Shown: positions 21,315 to 30,865, counted from the stretch's first letter. The stretch: 44,539 nucleotides of DNA from Mycoplasma sp. CSL7475-4 (GCF_024834065.1 NZ_JANUYA010000006.1:1-44539); one strand, 5' to 3'. Numbers and translations are program-made. The notes: generated by a model not told the origin, from the sequence alone.

Positions 21315-22210
21315 TATGCACTTATTTTGGCCCTTTTTCTTCTTATTGCTCGTCAAAGACCAAAAGCCAATAAAGCTAATGGTATTAAAATAGTTAAAAT
21401 TACTAAAACGGCGTAAGAAATACCTCAAGCTTTATGTCTGTCTTTTTTAGCTTTTTGGATTTGTTCGTGAATTTCAACACTTCTTTCGCCTAAATAATCT
21501 CCAAGATCGCTTAAACGTTTTTTATCAATTAAACGCATAATCGTGTAAAAAACAATCAAAGCAGTCATTGATAAAACGCTAATTAAGCAAAATAACGGCG
21601 TGTTGCCAAAACCTGAGTCTAACCATTTTGAAAAATCTAAATTGGTTTTAATTACTCCACCAAACATATTTAATTCAAAATCAACTTTACCAATATTGTA
21701 TAAGCCATATATTACTGCCGTAATAACACCTAAATATGTTAGAACAAAAATTAATATTCATGTTAAATTGATGTCTTTTAAAATAATAGAACGATAAGCA
21801 ATGTGGAAAGTATTACTTGAAGCATAATCGCCATTGCTTAAAGATTCACGGTGTCTTTGAATCGTTTTATTTCAGGCACTTTTTTCAATTGCGTTTTTTA
21901 TTCCTAGAGCAAAGAATATAAAAGCACAAATACTAAAAACAATAATATAGCCAATATAGTATTTATCGCTGAACGGCGGAACTTTAAAACAGGCAAGCGT
22001 GATAAAACAAGCAGAAAAAAACATTATTAAAAAAGATAAAGTGATATTTACAGTCTTAATGTTTTTTTCTGTCCTAATGACTGAATAAACACGTGGTGAG
22101 TATTGATTTTGCGGGTCCCTAACAACATTTTTGGACTGATCGACATTTAAATCAGCGTTAGCTTTTACCATTTCAATCGTTGAAGTATCATTAACTGGTT
22201 TATATTTCAT
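21314..22210 (-). CDS. four-helix integral membrane protein, unknown function
   Basis: A 298-residue protein with a soluble N terminus of ~50 residues and then four hydrophobic segments. Two adjoining segments (ITLSFLIMFFSACFITLACF and YYIGYIIVFSICAFIFFALG) are followed by LTWILIFVLTYLGVITAVIY and LFCLISVLSMTALIVFYTI, with a further C-terminal one (VLVILTILIPLALLAFGLW) before a basic tail. No domain is recognised. ATG 22210 is preceded by GAAGGAGCG. It is transcribed divergently from trpB and shares an intergenic region with three GAAACAT half-sites, which hints at joint control. In-frame TGA codons read as Trp. Confidence 0.85.
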
Positions 22211-22232
22211 TTCGCTCCTTCATTATTTAATA

Positions 22233-22263
22233 GAAACATAAAACATGTTTCAATGCGAAACAT
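22233..22263. promoter_or_regulatory. putative operator: three GAAACAT half-sites
   Basis: GAAACAT (22233–22239), its inverse ATGTTTC (22245–22251) and GAAACAT again (22257–22263) occur at exactly 12-nt spacing with 5-nt gaps. The third half-site falls at the -35 position of the trpB promoter. The arrangement lies between divergent promoters, as expected for a dimeric repressor site; the regulator is unknown. Confidence 0.6.
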
Positions 22264-22279
22264 TTTTACTTTTTAATTA

Positions 22280-22285
22280 TATAAT
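22280..22285 (+). promoter_or_regulatory. -10 box of trpB promoter
   Basis: TATAAT 25 bp before trpB ATG 22310; the hexamer 17 bp further upstream is GAAACA, inside the putative operator. Confidence 0.65.
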
Positions 22286-22309
22286 TTAACTAAAATTATA
22301 GGAGTTAAA

Positions 22310-23545
22310 ATGAATGAAAAATTACGTCAATATTTAGCGAACACACCTGACAAAAATGGTTATTTTGGAGAATTTGGTGGATCATATTTACCAGATGACT
22401 TGAAATTATTATTTGACGAAATCGCACAAAAATATAGTGAAATTTCGCAAACTAAGGAATATCAAGATGAATTAAAAAAATTACGGGAAGATTTCCAAGG
22501 ACGCCCAACACCTTTATATTATTGTCAAAACCTTTCGCAAAAATATGGCAAGTGCCGTATTTTCGTCAAGCGTGAAGATTTAAATGAAGGCGGTAGTCAT
22601 AAAATGAACCACTGTTTAGCAGAAGCTCTTTTTGCCAAAATGATTGGTAAAACTAAACTAATTGCCGAAACCGGAGCCGGAAGTCATGGTGCGGCTGTGG
22701 CTGTGGCTGCTGCCCATTTTGGTCTAGAATGTGAAATTCATATGGGAGCAGTCGATATTGCTAAACAACAACCAAACGTTGAAAAAATGAAAATTTTAGG
22801 TGCTAAAATTATTCCTGCCACTCACGGAGCTCAAACCTTAAAAGAAGCGGTGGATTCCGCATTTGCATCATATAAAAAACAATCACAAACCGCAATCTAC
22901 GCTATTGGAAGTGTGGTGGGGCCACACCCTTTCCCAATGATGGTGCGAAATTTCCAAAAACTAATTGGAGATGAAATTAAACAACAATTTAACAATAAAT
23001 ATAATAAAGAACCAGATTACATTGTCGCTTGTGTTGGCGGTGGTTCTAACGCAATTGGTGCTTTTAGTTCATTTTTATTTTCAAACACCAAGTTGATTGG
23101 TGTTGAACCATTAGGTAAGGGCAGCAAAAAAGGAGACCACGCCTCAACTTTATCTTATGGTAAAGTTGGTGTATTGCACGGATTTAAGTCGATTTTATTG
23201 GCTGATGAACAAGGCAATGCCGATCCAGTTTACTCAATTGCTTCGGGATTAGATTATCCAGGTGTTGGTCCAGAGCACGCCTACTTAAAACAACAAGGGT
23301 TAGTTGAATATGTAGCCATCAACGATAACGAAGCAATTGAAGCGTTTTTAACACTTTCTTCAACTGAAGGAATTATTCCTGCTTTGGAATCATCACACGC
23401 TATTGCTCAAGCAATCAAAATCGCTAAAGAACATAAAGATGAAAACCTAGATATTATTATTAATTTATCAGGTCGTGGAGATAAAGATTTAGCTTATGTT
23501 TTGGAAAATTGCCAAGATCAAATTGCTAAATTTCGCCAAAAATAA
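22310..23545 (+). CDS. trpB: tryptophan synthase beta chain (solitary)
   Basis: A 411-residue PLP enzyme that joins indole and L-serine to make L-tryptophan. GGSHKMN at 95–101 holds the PLP lysine Lys98; AETGAGSHG at 119–127 holds the catalytic Glu120, with Ser where the classical enzyme has Gln114. The phosphate-binding GGGSN is at 243–247, GLDYPGVGPEH at 313–323 carries the COMM-domain Asp315, and SGRGDKD at 387–393 ends the active site. It is therefore a canonical TrpB1-type chain that looks intact. The protein contains no tryptophan and no in-frame TGA or TGG. AGGAGTT precedes ATG 22310, and a terminator follows. No trpA or other trp gene is in the window. Indole salvage, or serine deamination, is the likely role. 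Confidence 0.95.
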   Translation: MNEKLRQYLANTPDKNGYFGEFGGSYLPDDLKLLFDEIAQKYSEISQTKEYQDELKKLREDFQGRPTPLYYCQNLSQKYGKCRIFVKREDLNEGGSHKMNHCLAEALFAKMIGKTKLIAETGAGSHGAAVAVAAAHFGLECEIHMGAVDIAKQQPNVEKMKILGAKIIPATHGAQTLKEAVDSAFASYKKQSQTAIYAIGSVVGPHPFPMMVRNFQKLIGDEIKQQFNNKYNKEPDYIVACVGGGSNAIGAFSSFLFSNTKLIGVEPLGKGSKKGDHASTLSYGKVGVLHGFKSILLADEQGNADPVYSIASGLDYPGVGPEHAYLKQQGLVEYVAINDNEAIEAFLTLSSTEGIIPALESSHAIAQAIKIAKEHKDENLDIIINLSGRGDKDLAYVLENCQDQIAKFRQK

Positions 23546-23560
23546 TTACAATAAAACAAA

Positions 23561-23601
23561 AAATCAAAACTAGCTTAACTTATAGTTTTGATTTTTTTGT
23601 T
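23561..23601. terminator. bidirectional terminator after trpB
   Basis: 12-bp stem AAATCAAAACTA/TAGTTTTGATTT with a 10-nt loop, T-run on the plus side and a T-rich tract on the minus side. It also serves the converging lipoprotein gene. Confidence 0.88.
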
Positions 23602-23614
23602 ATTAAAATCTAGT

Positions 23615-24862
23615 TTAATTATCTTTAAAATTTTCTTGATTTGCTCGAGAATTATATAGACTCTGGTAAGCATTAGTCCATATTATTTGGTTATCGTAAA
23701 GACGTAAATAATATGGTAAATCAAACCTAAAATCGTCGAGATAAGTAATTTGCTCTTGTTGATTTAATTTGTTATTTCATAGCTCAAAGATTTTGTTAGA
23801 CTTATTGATATTTTTTGTGTAATCTTCCAAACGCCCTAAAAAAGAATATTTTTTTAAAAACTCAGGTCCTTTGGGACCAATTTTTCATAAAAATGATGTA
23901 AATGTGTTGTAACTAGCCAAAACTTTTTGGTAGTAATGGTTATTAAAAGCATAAGTGGTTTTTAAAGACCTTTCAACATTAGCTAGATCAACTTCAACAT
24001 TTTTGGCAGTTATATCAGTGTTTTTATTGAAGCCATAATTCAAATAGTATGCGAAAATAAAATTAAAATCAATTATTTTATATTTTTGGTTTGGGTAATA
24101 TTTTTGCTCATTAAATTTAGTTGCATCAGTTTTCAATTGTTTTCAATTATTGATAAAATCATAGTCCAAATATTTGTAACTCTGATTCATTTTTGTGTCA
24201 AGCTCAGTGCTTAAAATATTGAATTTTTCAGTTAATATTGAGTATTTTTGTTGAGAAGTGTATATGTTTTCGAGTTTAGATTTGACATTATCATCGTTTA
24301 TGAATTTCAGTAAATTATCAAACTTAGATTCAATTATTTTTAATATCGAACTCGAATTGGCACTAATTGCATCTTCGAGGCTTTGACTATGATGTTTATA
24401 TAGATGCTCAGAAGCAAAAAATATTGGAAAACGTTCAACTCGATATGTTTCTATTTGTCTTTGCAAAATGTCTGATTTTTCGAGTACTCGTGTTTTTATA
24501 TTTTCGAAGTCATTATTGTCATTATTAGCAATAATATTATTGATTATTTCAATGTTTTTATTGACTTTTTGCCCTAAAATCTTTAATTCATTATCCTTAA
24601 AATCTTTATTGATGTAGGCACTTTTATAATTCCATAAATCAATGTTTAAATATTTATTGATAATGCTAAATTTTGCTAAATCATTAGGCAAAACGTATTC
24701 AATATCTCTAACAGCATTGTATAGTTGTTGAGCTTTATCAAAAGCACTTTTATACTCAGTAAAACTTTTATTAGCATCTCGCTTGTCACAAGCCACACTT
24801 AAAGTCATTAAGGGTGCGAAAGAAGTTAAAATTGATCAATTAACTATTTTTTTAATTTTCAT
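23615..24862 (-). CDS. hypothetical lipoprotein
   Basis: A 415-residue predicted lipoprotein: MKIKKIVNWSILTSFAPLM leads to lipobox SVAC, after which the chain is largely helical and rich in Asn, Lys, Tyr and Phe. No domain is recognised. ATG 24862 has no Shine–Dalgarno sequence; the -10 box TATAAT ends only six bases before it, so the transcript may start at the A of the ATG. It converges on trpB and shares its terminator. Neighbouring genes give no functional hint. Confidence 0.83.
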
Positions 24863-24868
24863 AGGCAA

Positions 24869-24874
24869 ATTATA
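24869..24874 (-). promoter_or_regulatory. -10 box at start codon (leaderless promoter)
   Basis: Minus-strand TGTATAAT followed by TTGCCT and then ATG. At the usual distance the +1 falls on the start codon itself. Confidence 0.6.
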
Positions 24875-24946
24875 CATTCATAAACCTAGATTTAAAAACT
24901 AATATTAATATTGAGTAATAAAATTAACCAAAAAACAATTATTTAT

Positions 24947-24952
24947 TATAAT
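24947..24952 (+). promoter_or_regulatory. -10 box of pgsA operon
   Basis: TATAAT 28 bp before ATG 24981; no clear -35. Confidence 0.5.
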
Positions 24953-24980
24953 TCAAACATAATTAATTTTAGGAGGAAAT

Positions 24981-25490
24981 ATGCCATCAAGCACGATGTG
25001 AATTATTTTTGGGGTTGTTATAGCTTTATTACTATCGTTTTTTATTTATTCAGCCGTCAAAGATCGTATGAACAAAAAGAAAAGAAAGAAAAAAGAAATG
25101 ACACATCGCATAAATTCTTTAGCAACTAAAGATTCAGTAATCATTAATTTAGACTTAATTTACAACAAAAATCAAAGTTTATTGAAAAAATTTAGACCAA
25201 GTATTGGTGATTTCAAAATGTCTTTTATTGTCGGTAATGCACGAAAATATCTTTTAGATTTACAAACCGAAGAAAACTTCAAAGAGTATATAATCGGTAA
25301 TCCGGACACAAAAGAATTGTTGCAACATTACAGCAAATTAAGAGACACTCGCTCAACTACTTGAGAAAATTTAACAGAAACTTTAAATTACATTGCAGAA
25401 GAAATGCAATTAATTGACAAAGAACTCAATAAAGAAATGATTGAGCAAATAAAAGCCAAAATTGAGGAGTTTTATAATGAAAAAAAATAA
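24981..25490 (+). CDS. membrane-anchored protein of unknown function upstream of pgsA
   Basis: A 169-residue protein. AGGAGGA precedes ATG 24981. It opens with a single hydrophobic helix (MWIIFGVVIALLLSFFIYSA), then a strongly basic stretch (KDRMNKKKRKKKEMTHR) and a charged, probably helical cytoplasmic domain. No family is recognised. Its last 14 bases overlap the start of pgsA (ATG 25477), and the pgsA ribosome site GAGGAG is inside it, so the two are translationally coupled. The partner suggests a membrane or lipid-related role, but nothing in the sequence proves it. Confidence 0.82.
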
Positions 25491-26148
25491 ATCATTTGAC
25501 AAAAAACTGCCCAATAAATTAACATTATTGCGAATGTTTTTAATCATTCCGCTTTTGATTTGTATGGGAATATACATTGAAACAGCTTCAGTATTTGGGG
25601 CTTTCTTAATTAGAAATGATTTTTGAAGAGTCGTAACCCAAAGAATTTTAATTTCGTTGATATTAGCAATATTTGTAGTGGGAATGATTACTGACTTTTT
25701 TGATGGTCATTTAGCACGTAAATATAATGTCGTTAGCGCATTTGGTAAATTGTGAGATCCTATCGCCGACAAGGTAATGACAACATCAGTTTTAGTATTT
25801 TTAACAATCGCCTCACAAAACTTTATTCCTTTTGTCATTGTTATTTTATTTGTTATTAGAGATCTTATTGTTGATGGAGTTAGAGCAGCAATGAAAGGTT
25901 ACGGAATTGATGTTGCTGCTTCAAAATGAGGAAAAATAAAAACCATCATTTTAACCATCTCGATAGTTATATCGCTATTATTAATGACTATTTGACCTAA
26001 TTTCTCTTTCTCAAAACATCAAAATATTGTCCAAGTTATTCGTTTAGTTGTTAATATTCCATTGATTATTGCTTTAGTTTTCAGTATTTTTTCAGGTATT
26101 TTATACGTATCGAAATTAACACGTTATATGAAAAAAAACAATAAATAA
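25477..26148 (+). CDS. pgsA: CDP-diacylglycerol–glycerol-3-phosphate 3-phosphatidyltransferase
   Basis: A 223-residue integral membrane enzyme that makes phosphatidylglycerol phosphate, the committed step to phosphatidylglycerol and cardiolipin. The CDP-alcohol phosphotransferase signature D-x2-DG-x2-AR-x8-G-x3-D-x3-D is present as DFFDGHLAR followed by SAFGKLWDPIADK. Several hydrophobic helices surround it. TGA codons (in NDFWRV, KLWDP, SKWGK, TIWPN) read as Trp. The gene overlaps the preceding one and is followed by a strong terminator, so it ends the operon. Confidence 0.94.
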
Positions 26149-26156
26149 TTCAATTC

Positions 26157-26184
26157 AAACCATAGCCCTCGCTATGGTTTTTTT
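26157..26184 (+). terminator. terminator after pgsA
   Basis: 10-bp stem AAACCATAGC/GCTATGGTTT with loop CCTC, then a T-run. Confidence 0.92.
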
Positions 26185-26264
26185 ATCAACGAATTAGTCC
26201 ACATTAATCAATAAGTATTAAAACCAAACAATAAAAAAATAAGTATTACTCTGGCTAAATTTGA

Positions 26265-26270
26265 TACAAT
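26265..26270 (+). promoter_or_regulatory. -10 box of tmRNA promoter
   Basis: TGATACAAT, hexamer TACAAT, ends 10 bp before the mature tmRNA 5' end. Confidence 0.55.
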
Positions 26271-26280
26271 AAAAACATGT

Positions 26281-26673
26281 GGGGGTGTAATGGCTTCGAC
26301 ATGTACTGGGTAGTACTAACATCAGTGGTTTGGTAAACCTTAATACTTCTAGGCTTTATAGTCGCAAACAAAAAACAAGCTCAAGTTGAGCTAAAAGACT
26401 TAGTAATTGCTAACCAATTACAAGCACAATCAAATCTAGTTTTCGCTTAATTTAGCATTCTAGTGCCCAAAATCAATGCCTTGGGATTTTGGTGCGGTTT
26501 AAAGGCTCGGTGAATGCTCACACTTAGTAATGAACTTAAATTTTAATGTGTACTGTCGTGAATTCTTTTGTTTATTTAGAACCATTGACAGAACTATAAA
26601 TAGACTAAACTTGTAAAAAGTGTTAGTATGTCTTAGTATGTGGACACGGGTTCAACTCCCGTCATCTCCACCA
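26281..26673 (+). ncRNA. ssrA: transfer-messenger RNA
   Basis: A 393-nt tmRNA that rescues stalled ribosomes. The 5' end GGGGGTGTAATGGCTTCGACA and the 3' end with the T-arm GGGTTCAACTCCC and encoded CCA are diagnostic; GGGGGTG pairs with CATCTCC to make the acceptor stem. The tag frame starts at GCA 26364 after the TAGTC resume signal and ends at TAA 26448–26450. It encodes 28 residues beginning ANKKQAQ and ending NLVFA. That is long compared with E. coli, as is usual in mycoplasmas. Confidence 0.97.
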
Positions 26674-26687
26674 AATGTTAATTCGCC

Positions 26688-26720
26688 AATTACTCATTTG
26701 AGTAATTTTTATTTATTTTT
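26688..26720 (+). terminator. terminator after tmRNA
   Basis: 8-bp stem AATTACTC/GAGTAATT with loop ATTT, then a T-rich run. Confidence 0.88.
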
Positions 26721-26831
26721 TTAGAAAAAAATACTTTAGTGATAAAATTAGTTAGAAATTAAAAAATTATTTTTGCACTAGGTTTAAATTTAACATTTAT
26801 GCTTGGTCAAAACATAATAAAGGAGATTATT

Positions 26832-27098
26832 ATGATTACAAAAGAACAAAAAGCGCAATTAGTTGCTAAATACGGTAAAGATCTCAAAGACACAGGAAGT
26901 TCATTTGTGCAAATTGCTATTTTAACAGCTGAAATCGAAGACCTAAAAAAACACTTCGCAAACAACCCAAAAGATAACCACTCTCGTCGTGGATTCTTAG
27001 CAAAAATCGCAAAACGTCGTGTTCTATTAGCAAATCTAAAAGCTGATAACTTCGATTTATATCTAAAAGCTTTAAACGATTTAAACTTAAGAAAATAA
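26832..27098 (+). CDS. rpsO: 30S ribosomal protein S15
   Basis: An 88-residue small-subunit protein that binds the central domain of 16S rRNA, the usual length for S15. The conserved GSSFVQIAILTAEIEDLKKH and DNHSRRGFLAKIAKRRVLL segments, with the rRNA-contacting His/Ser/Arg cluster, are present. ATG 26832 is chosen because AAAGGAG lies at the right distance; an in-frame ATG at 26799 has no ribosome site. It has its own promoter region and terminator. Confidence 0.97.
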   Translation: MITKEQKAQLVAKYGKDLKDTGSSFVQIAILTAEIEDLKKHFANNPKDNHSRRGFLAKIAKRRVLLANLKADNFDLYLKALNDLNLRK

Positions 27099-27103
27099 TG
27101 TTC

Positions 27104-27124
27104 ACTCGCTTTGGCGAGTTTTTT
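27104..27124 (+). terminator. terminator after rpsO
   Basis: 6-bp stem ACTCGC/GCGAGT with loop TTTG, then a T-run. Confidence 0.85.
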
Positions 27125-27151
27125 ATTAATTAATTAAATAAAAATAGAAAG

Positions 27152-27157
27152 TATAAT
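27152..27157 (+). promoter_or_regulatory. -10 box directly before argS (leaderless?)
   Basis: TATAAT ends seven bases before ATG 27165, so transcription should start at or next to the start codon. A weak GAAAG at 27147–27151 would lie upstream of that start and not be in the mRNA. Confidence 0.55.
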
Positions 27158-27164
27158 TAAAACT

Positions 27165-28790
27165 ATGACAAAGACTGAAATTAAAGAATTACTATTAAAC
27201 GAGTTGAATAAAATCGCAAACGAGTTGCAAATTAGCCGCCAAGTAGTTTTAATAGAACCTAAAGATCATGGTGATTTAACTACAAATATGGCTATGGGTA
27301 ATAAAGGTTTAAAACCATTAGATTTGGCTCAACAAATTGTTGATAAAGTCAACGCCAAAAAAGACGAATTAGGTATTGCAAATATTGAGATTGCGGGTCC
27401 AGGTTTTATTAATTTTTTCATTAAAAAAACTTCTTTTATTGCTGGAGTGAACCAAATTTTGACACTTGGTCAAAATTATGGGAAAGGAACACGAAGTGGC
27501 AACATAAATATTGAGTGAGTATCAGCTAATCCAACTGGATTTATGCACGTGGGACACGCAAGAAATGCCGCAATTGGTTCTACCATTGCTAATATTTGTG
27601 AGTTTAGTGGATTAAATGTCACTAGAGAATACTATATTAATGATGCCGGAAATCAAATTAACTTATTAGCACAGAGTGTTTTTGCTCGTTATCAACAAAT
27701 TTTTAACGCTGACTTTCCAATGCCTGAAGACGCATACAGAGGCGAAGACATTATCTGAGCTGCAGGTGAATTTAACGCAAAATTTGGCGATAAGTATAAA
27801 GATGCAAAACTAGAAAATGAAGTTTTAGATATTTTTAAACAAGAAAGTGTCGCCTTATTTTTAGGTCAAATCAAACACGATTTAGCGAGATTCAATGTCT
27901 TTTTCGATAAATACTTTAGTGAAAAATCACTTTATAAAAATGATGGCGAAATAATTAAAAACACAATTGCAAAATTAGAAAATACCTATACTAGCGATGG
28001 TGCCTTATGACTAAAAACAACACTTGATGGCGATGACAAAGACAGAGTATTGATCAAAAGTGATGGTTCATACACATATTTTTTACCTGATATTGCTTAC
28101 CATAATATTAAATTCAATTCGAATGGTCAAAACCCAACTATTTTAAACGTGTGAGGTGCTGATCACTCGGGTTATGTTAAAAGAATGGAATCAGCTATGA
28201 AAAATCTCGGGCACGATGCCGATAAACTTGTAGTCTTATGTATGCAACTTGTGAGATTAATCAAAAATGGCGAAGAATTTAAAATGTCAAAACGTAAAGG
28301 AACTAGTTTTTGATTACGTGAATTTATTGACTTAGTCGGTACTGATTCAGCAAGATTTATTCTTTTAGATCGTACAACGAATACTAAACTAGATTTTGAC
28401 ATTGATTTAGCCACAGCCAAAACAAATGATAACCCATCATTTTTAGTGCAATATTCTAATGCTCGTGCATTAGCCTTACTTGAAAAATCTAATGCAAATA
28501 ATTTAAATTTAGTTGCTCAAAAATATGATGATCAAGCTGATCTAAAATTAATCTCAACACTGTTGGAATTTCCTGAAATTATTGAAAAATCAGCAGATAA
28601 ATTAGTTACTAATCTTCTAACACAATACGCAATCAAATTAGCTAAAGAATTTAATTCTTGATACTCAAATACTGAAAAAATAATTGAAAAACAAGATCAA
28701 ATAAGTGCTTTGGCTTTAGTTAAAGCAGTCAATATTGTCTTGGAAAATTCAATGAAATTACTGGGTATTTCAATACCTGATAAAATTTAG
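27165..28790 (+). CDS. argS: arginyl-tRNA synthetase
   Basis: A 541-residue class I synthetase that charges tRNA-Arg. The HIGH-type motif appears as [11 protein letters not shown] after EWVSANPTG, and the KMSKS-type motif as [11 protein letters not shown]. The N-terminal Add-1 domain precedes the catalytic core and an all-helical anticodon-binding domain ends the protein (LLEKSNANN..., [11 protein letters not shown]). Length is normal for mycoplasmas. Several TGA codons read as Trp, including EWVSANP. There is no good ribosome-binding site. Confidence 0.97.
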
Positions 28791-28798
28791 ACATGGCA

Positions 28799-28836
28799 AA
28801 AATTAGCACTAAACAAAGAGTGCTAATTTTGTTTTA
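28799..28836 (+). terminator. terminator after argS
   Basis: 12-bp stem AAAATTAGCACT/AGTGCTAATTTT with an 8-nt loop, followed by GTTTTATT. Confidence 0.85.
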
Positions 28837-29045
28837 TTAATCAAAATATTGTAGTGAATAAGTAAACGTTCAGTTAGTAGGTTGGTTCTCTAATAGAAAA
28901 TTTGTTCATTATCAAAATCTATGTTTATCTTCTTATCAGCGATTTTGTTCATATGAGTATATTTGACACATTTTGATTCCTATTTTGTATGGTGTTCTCA
29001 ATAAATTGAAACAATTCAAACAATGAAAAATGATTGACAAAATAA
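28837..29045 (-). pseudogene. possible 3' remnant of a decayed gene
   Basis: On the minus strand a frame with TGA as Trp reads PYKIGIKMCQIYSYEQNRW, stop, EDKHRFW, stop, then WTNFLLENQPTNWTFTYSLQ and ends YFD. Only two TAA codons break it, and the fragments look protein-like rather than random. I recognise no family; it could also be chance in A+T-rich DNA. The rest of the 28837–29300 spacer shows nothing clear. Confidence 0.28.
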
Positions 29046-29268
29046 ATTTCTAAATTGATATGTAATTGATGAAATGGAATAAAAAACTATTCAATAAAGA
29101 ACAAAATATCTTTTAATAGCTCAAATCGGTTCAACTGAAAATTAGCAATTAACTATAAAAAACACAAATTATCTACATATAGGGAATATGTTTACATTTT
29201 CTCTAAACATTACAACAAGAAAACGTTGCCATAAAAAAGCAAAATATGTATAAATACTTAAAAAAAGG

Positions 29269-29274
29269 TATAAT
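29269..29274 (+). promoter_or_regulatory. -10 box of nox promoter
   Basis: TATAAT 34 bp before ATG 29309. Confidence 0.55.
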
Positions 29275-29308
29275 ATTTAAAACAAATTTTACTGAAAGGA
29301 AAATAAAT

Positions 29309-30676
29309 ATGAAAATATTAGTAGTAGGTGCAAACCATGCCGGTACATCTTTTATGAGAACTTTAAAAACAGTTAATAAAGATGCTGAGATTGTTGCATA
29401 CGACAGAAACACAAACACATCATTTTTAGGTTGTGGAATTGCTGTTTGAGTAGCCGGAGAATTTGATGAACCAGGTGGATTATTCTATTCATCGCCTGAA
29501 ATTTTAACAAATGACTATGGCATTAACTTAAAAACAAACCACGAAGTTATTGCTATTGACAAAGACAAAAAAGAAGTTACAGTTGTTGAATTAGCCACAG
29601 GTAAAAAATTCACAGACAACTATGACAAATTAATTTTTGCTGGTGGTACATGACCAATTGAACCAGACATTAAAGGAATTAAATACAAAAATATTGTTTT
29701 ATCAAAACTATACCAACACGCTCAAGATTTAATTGAATACGCAAACAATAAAGAATTTAAAGATGTTGTTATTGTTGGTGCAGGTTACATTGGTGTTGAA
29801 TTAGTAGAAGCTTTCAACATTAAAGGTAAAAATGTAAGATTGATTGATGTTAACCCTAGAGTTGCAAGTAATTACTTTGGTAGCGAATTTACCGATATTA
29901 TGGAAGATAATATGCGTAAAGAAGGTGTTAAACTTTCATTAGGCGAAAAAGTTGTTGAATTTAGATCAGCAGATGGTATTAATGTTTCAACCGTTGTTAC
30001 AGACAAAGGTGAATATAGAGCTGATTTAGTTGTTATGTGTATTGGCTTTAGACCAAGAACAAACGCTTTAGAAGGTGTTGAAAAATTACCTAATGGCGCT
30101 ATTGTAGTTGATGAATTCCAAAGATCAGTGTCAAACGAAGACATTTACGCAATTGGTGACTCATGTGCACTAAAACACGTTGTTACAAACGACAACAGAC
30201 ACGTTGCATTAGCAACTAACGCTGTTAAATCAGGTTTAGTTGCTGCTCTACACATTGCAGGATTAAACATTCCTTTCCCAGGAGTAGCTGGTACAAACGC
30301 AATTAATGTATTTGATTGTCATTACGCTGGAACAGGTTTAACAGAAGAAATGGCTAAAAGAAATGGTTTTGAAAACGCAGCTTCAGTACATTTCGAAGAT
30401 ATGGATAGACCTGAATTCATGAGCAATGCAGAAAAAGTTGCAATCACTATTGTTTATGACAAAGAAACATTAAAACTATTAGGAGTTCAACTAGGTTCAT
30501 GAGGCTCAACTGTTCACGCCGAAACAGTTTACATGTTTGCTTTAGCAATCCAAAAAGGTTTAACATTACCTGAAATTGCATTGACAGACGTATTCTTCTT
30601 ACCACACTTCAATAAACCATTTAACTTCTTCTTAGTTCCAATGTTAAAAGCATTAGGCCTAAACTACAAAAAATAA
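29309..30676 (+). CDS. nox: NADH oxidase (water-forming type)
   Basis: A 455-residue FAD flavoenzyme that reoxidises NADH with oxygen. The active-site His10 (GANHAGTS) and redox Cys42 (SFLGCGIA) of the NADH oxidase/peroxidase family are present. The second dinucleotide fold is VIVGAGYIGVELVEAF near residue 155, and the FAD-binding IYAIGDSC near 275. A dimerisation domain ends the protein. GAAAGGAAAA precedes ATG 29309. Four-electron (water) rather than peroxide chemistry is the usual reading for mycoplasma Nox but cannot be proven from sequence. It regenerates NAD+ and scavenges oxygen, fitting the alcohol dehydrogenase elsewhere in the window. Confidence 0.95.
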
Positions 30677-30682
30677 TTATTT

Positions 30683-30706
30683 AACCAAGCTTTATGCTTG
30701 GTTTTT
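30683..30706 (+). terminator. terminator after nox
   Basis: 8-bp stem AACCAAGC/GCTTGGTT, loop TTTAT, then T-run. Confidence 0.9.
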
Positions 30707-30753
30707 CATTTTAAAATATCATTCAGTATTCAACAACATTGATAAAAGAGGAT

Positions 30754-30790
30754 AAAAAAATAAACCCGAATCATAACGATTTGGGTTTTT
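30754..30790. terminator. terminator at end of R-M island
   Basis: 11-bp stem AAACCCGAATC/GATTTGGGTTT (one G-U) with a 5-nt loop, T-runs on both sides. It probably ends minus-strand transcription coming from the DpnII-like gene. Confidence 0.8.
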
Positions 30791-30865
30791 GTTAAAACTA
30801 TTAATTTATGAAAAAGATGTCCCTTGTAATCAAGGATTGAAAATAAATTTACGTTAAATAAAATT

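Noticed and set aside
26799-26831. Upstream ATG for rpsO giving a longer S15
   Set aside because: It has no ribosome site and adds a non-conserved extension; ATG 26832 follows AAAGGAG and gives the standard length.
28799-28830. TTAGCACT...AGTGCTAA resembling a CIRCE (HrcA) operator after argS
   Set aside because: The spacer is 8 nt rather than the 11 expected between these 8-mers, it lies directly behind argS, and it is followed by a T-rich tract, so it is a terminator.
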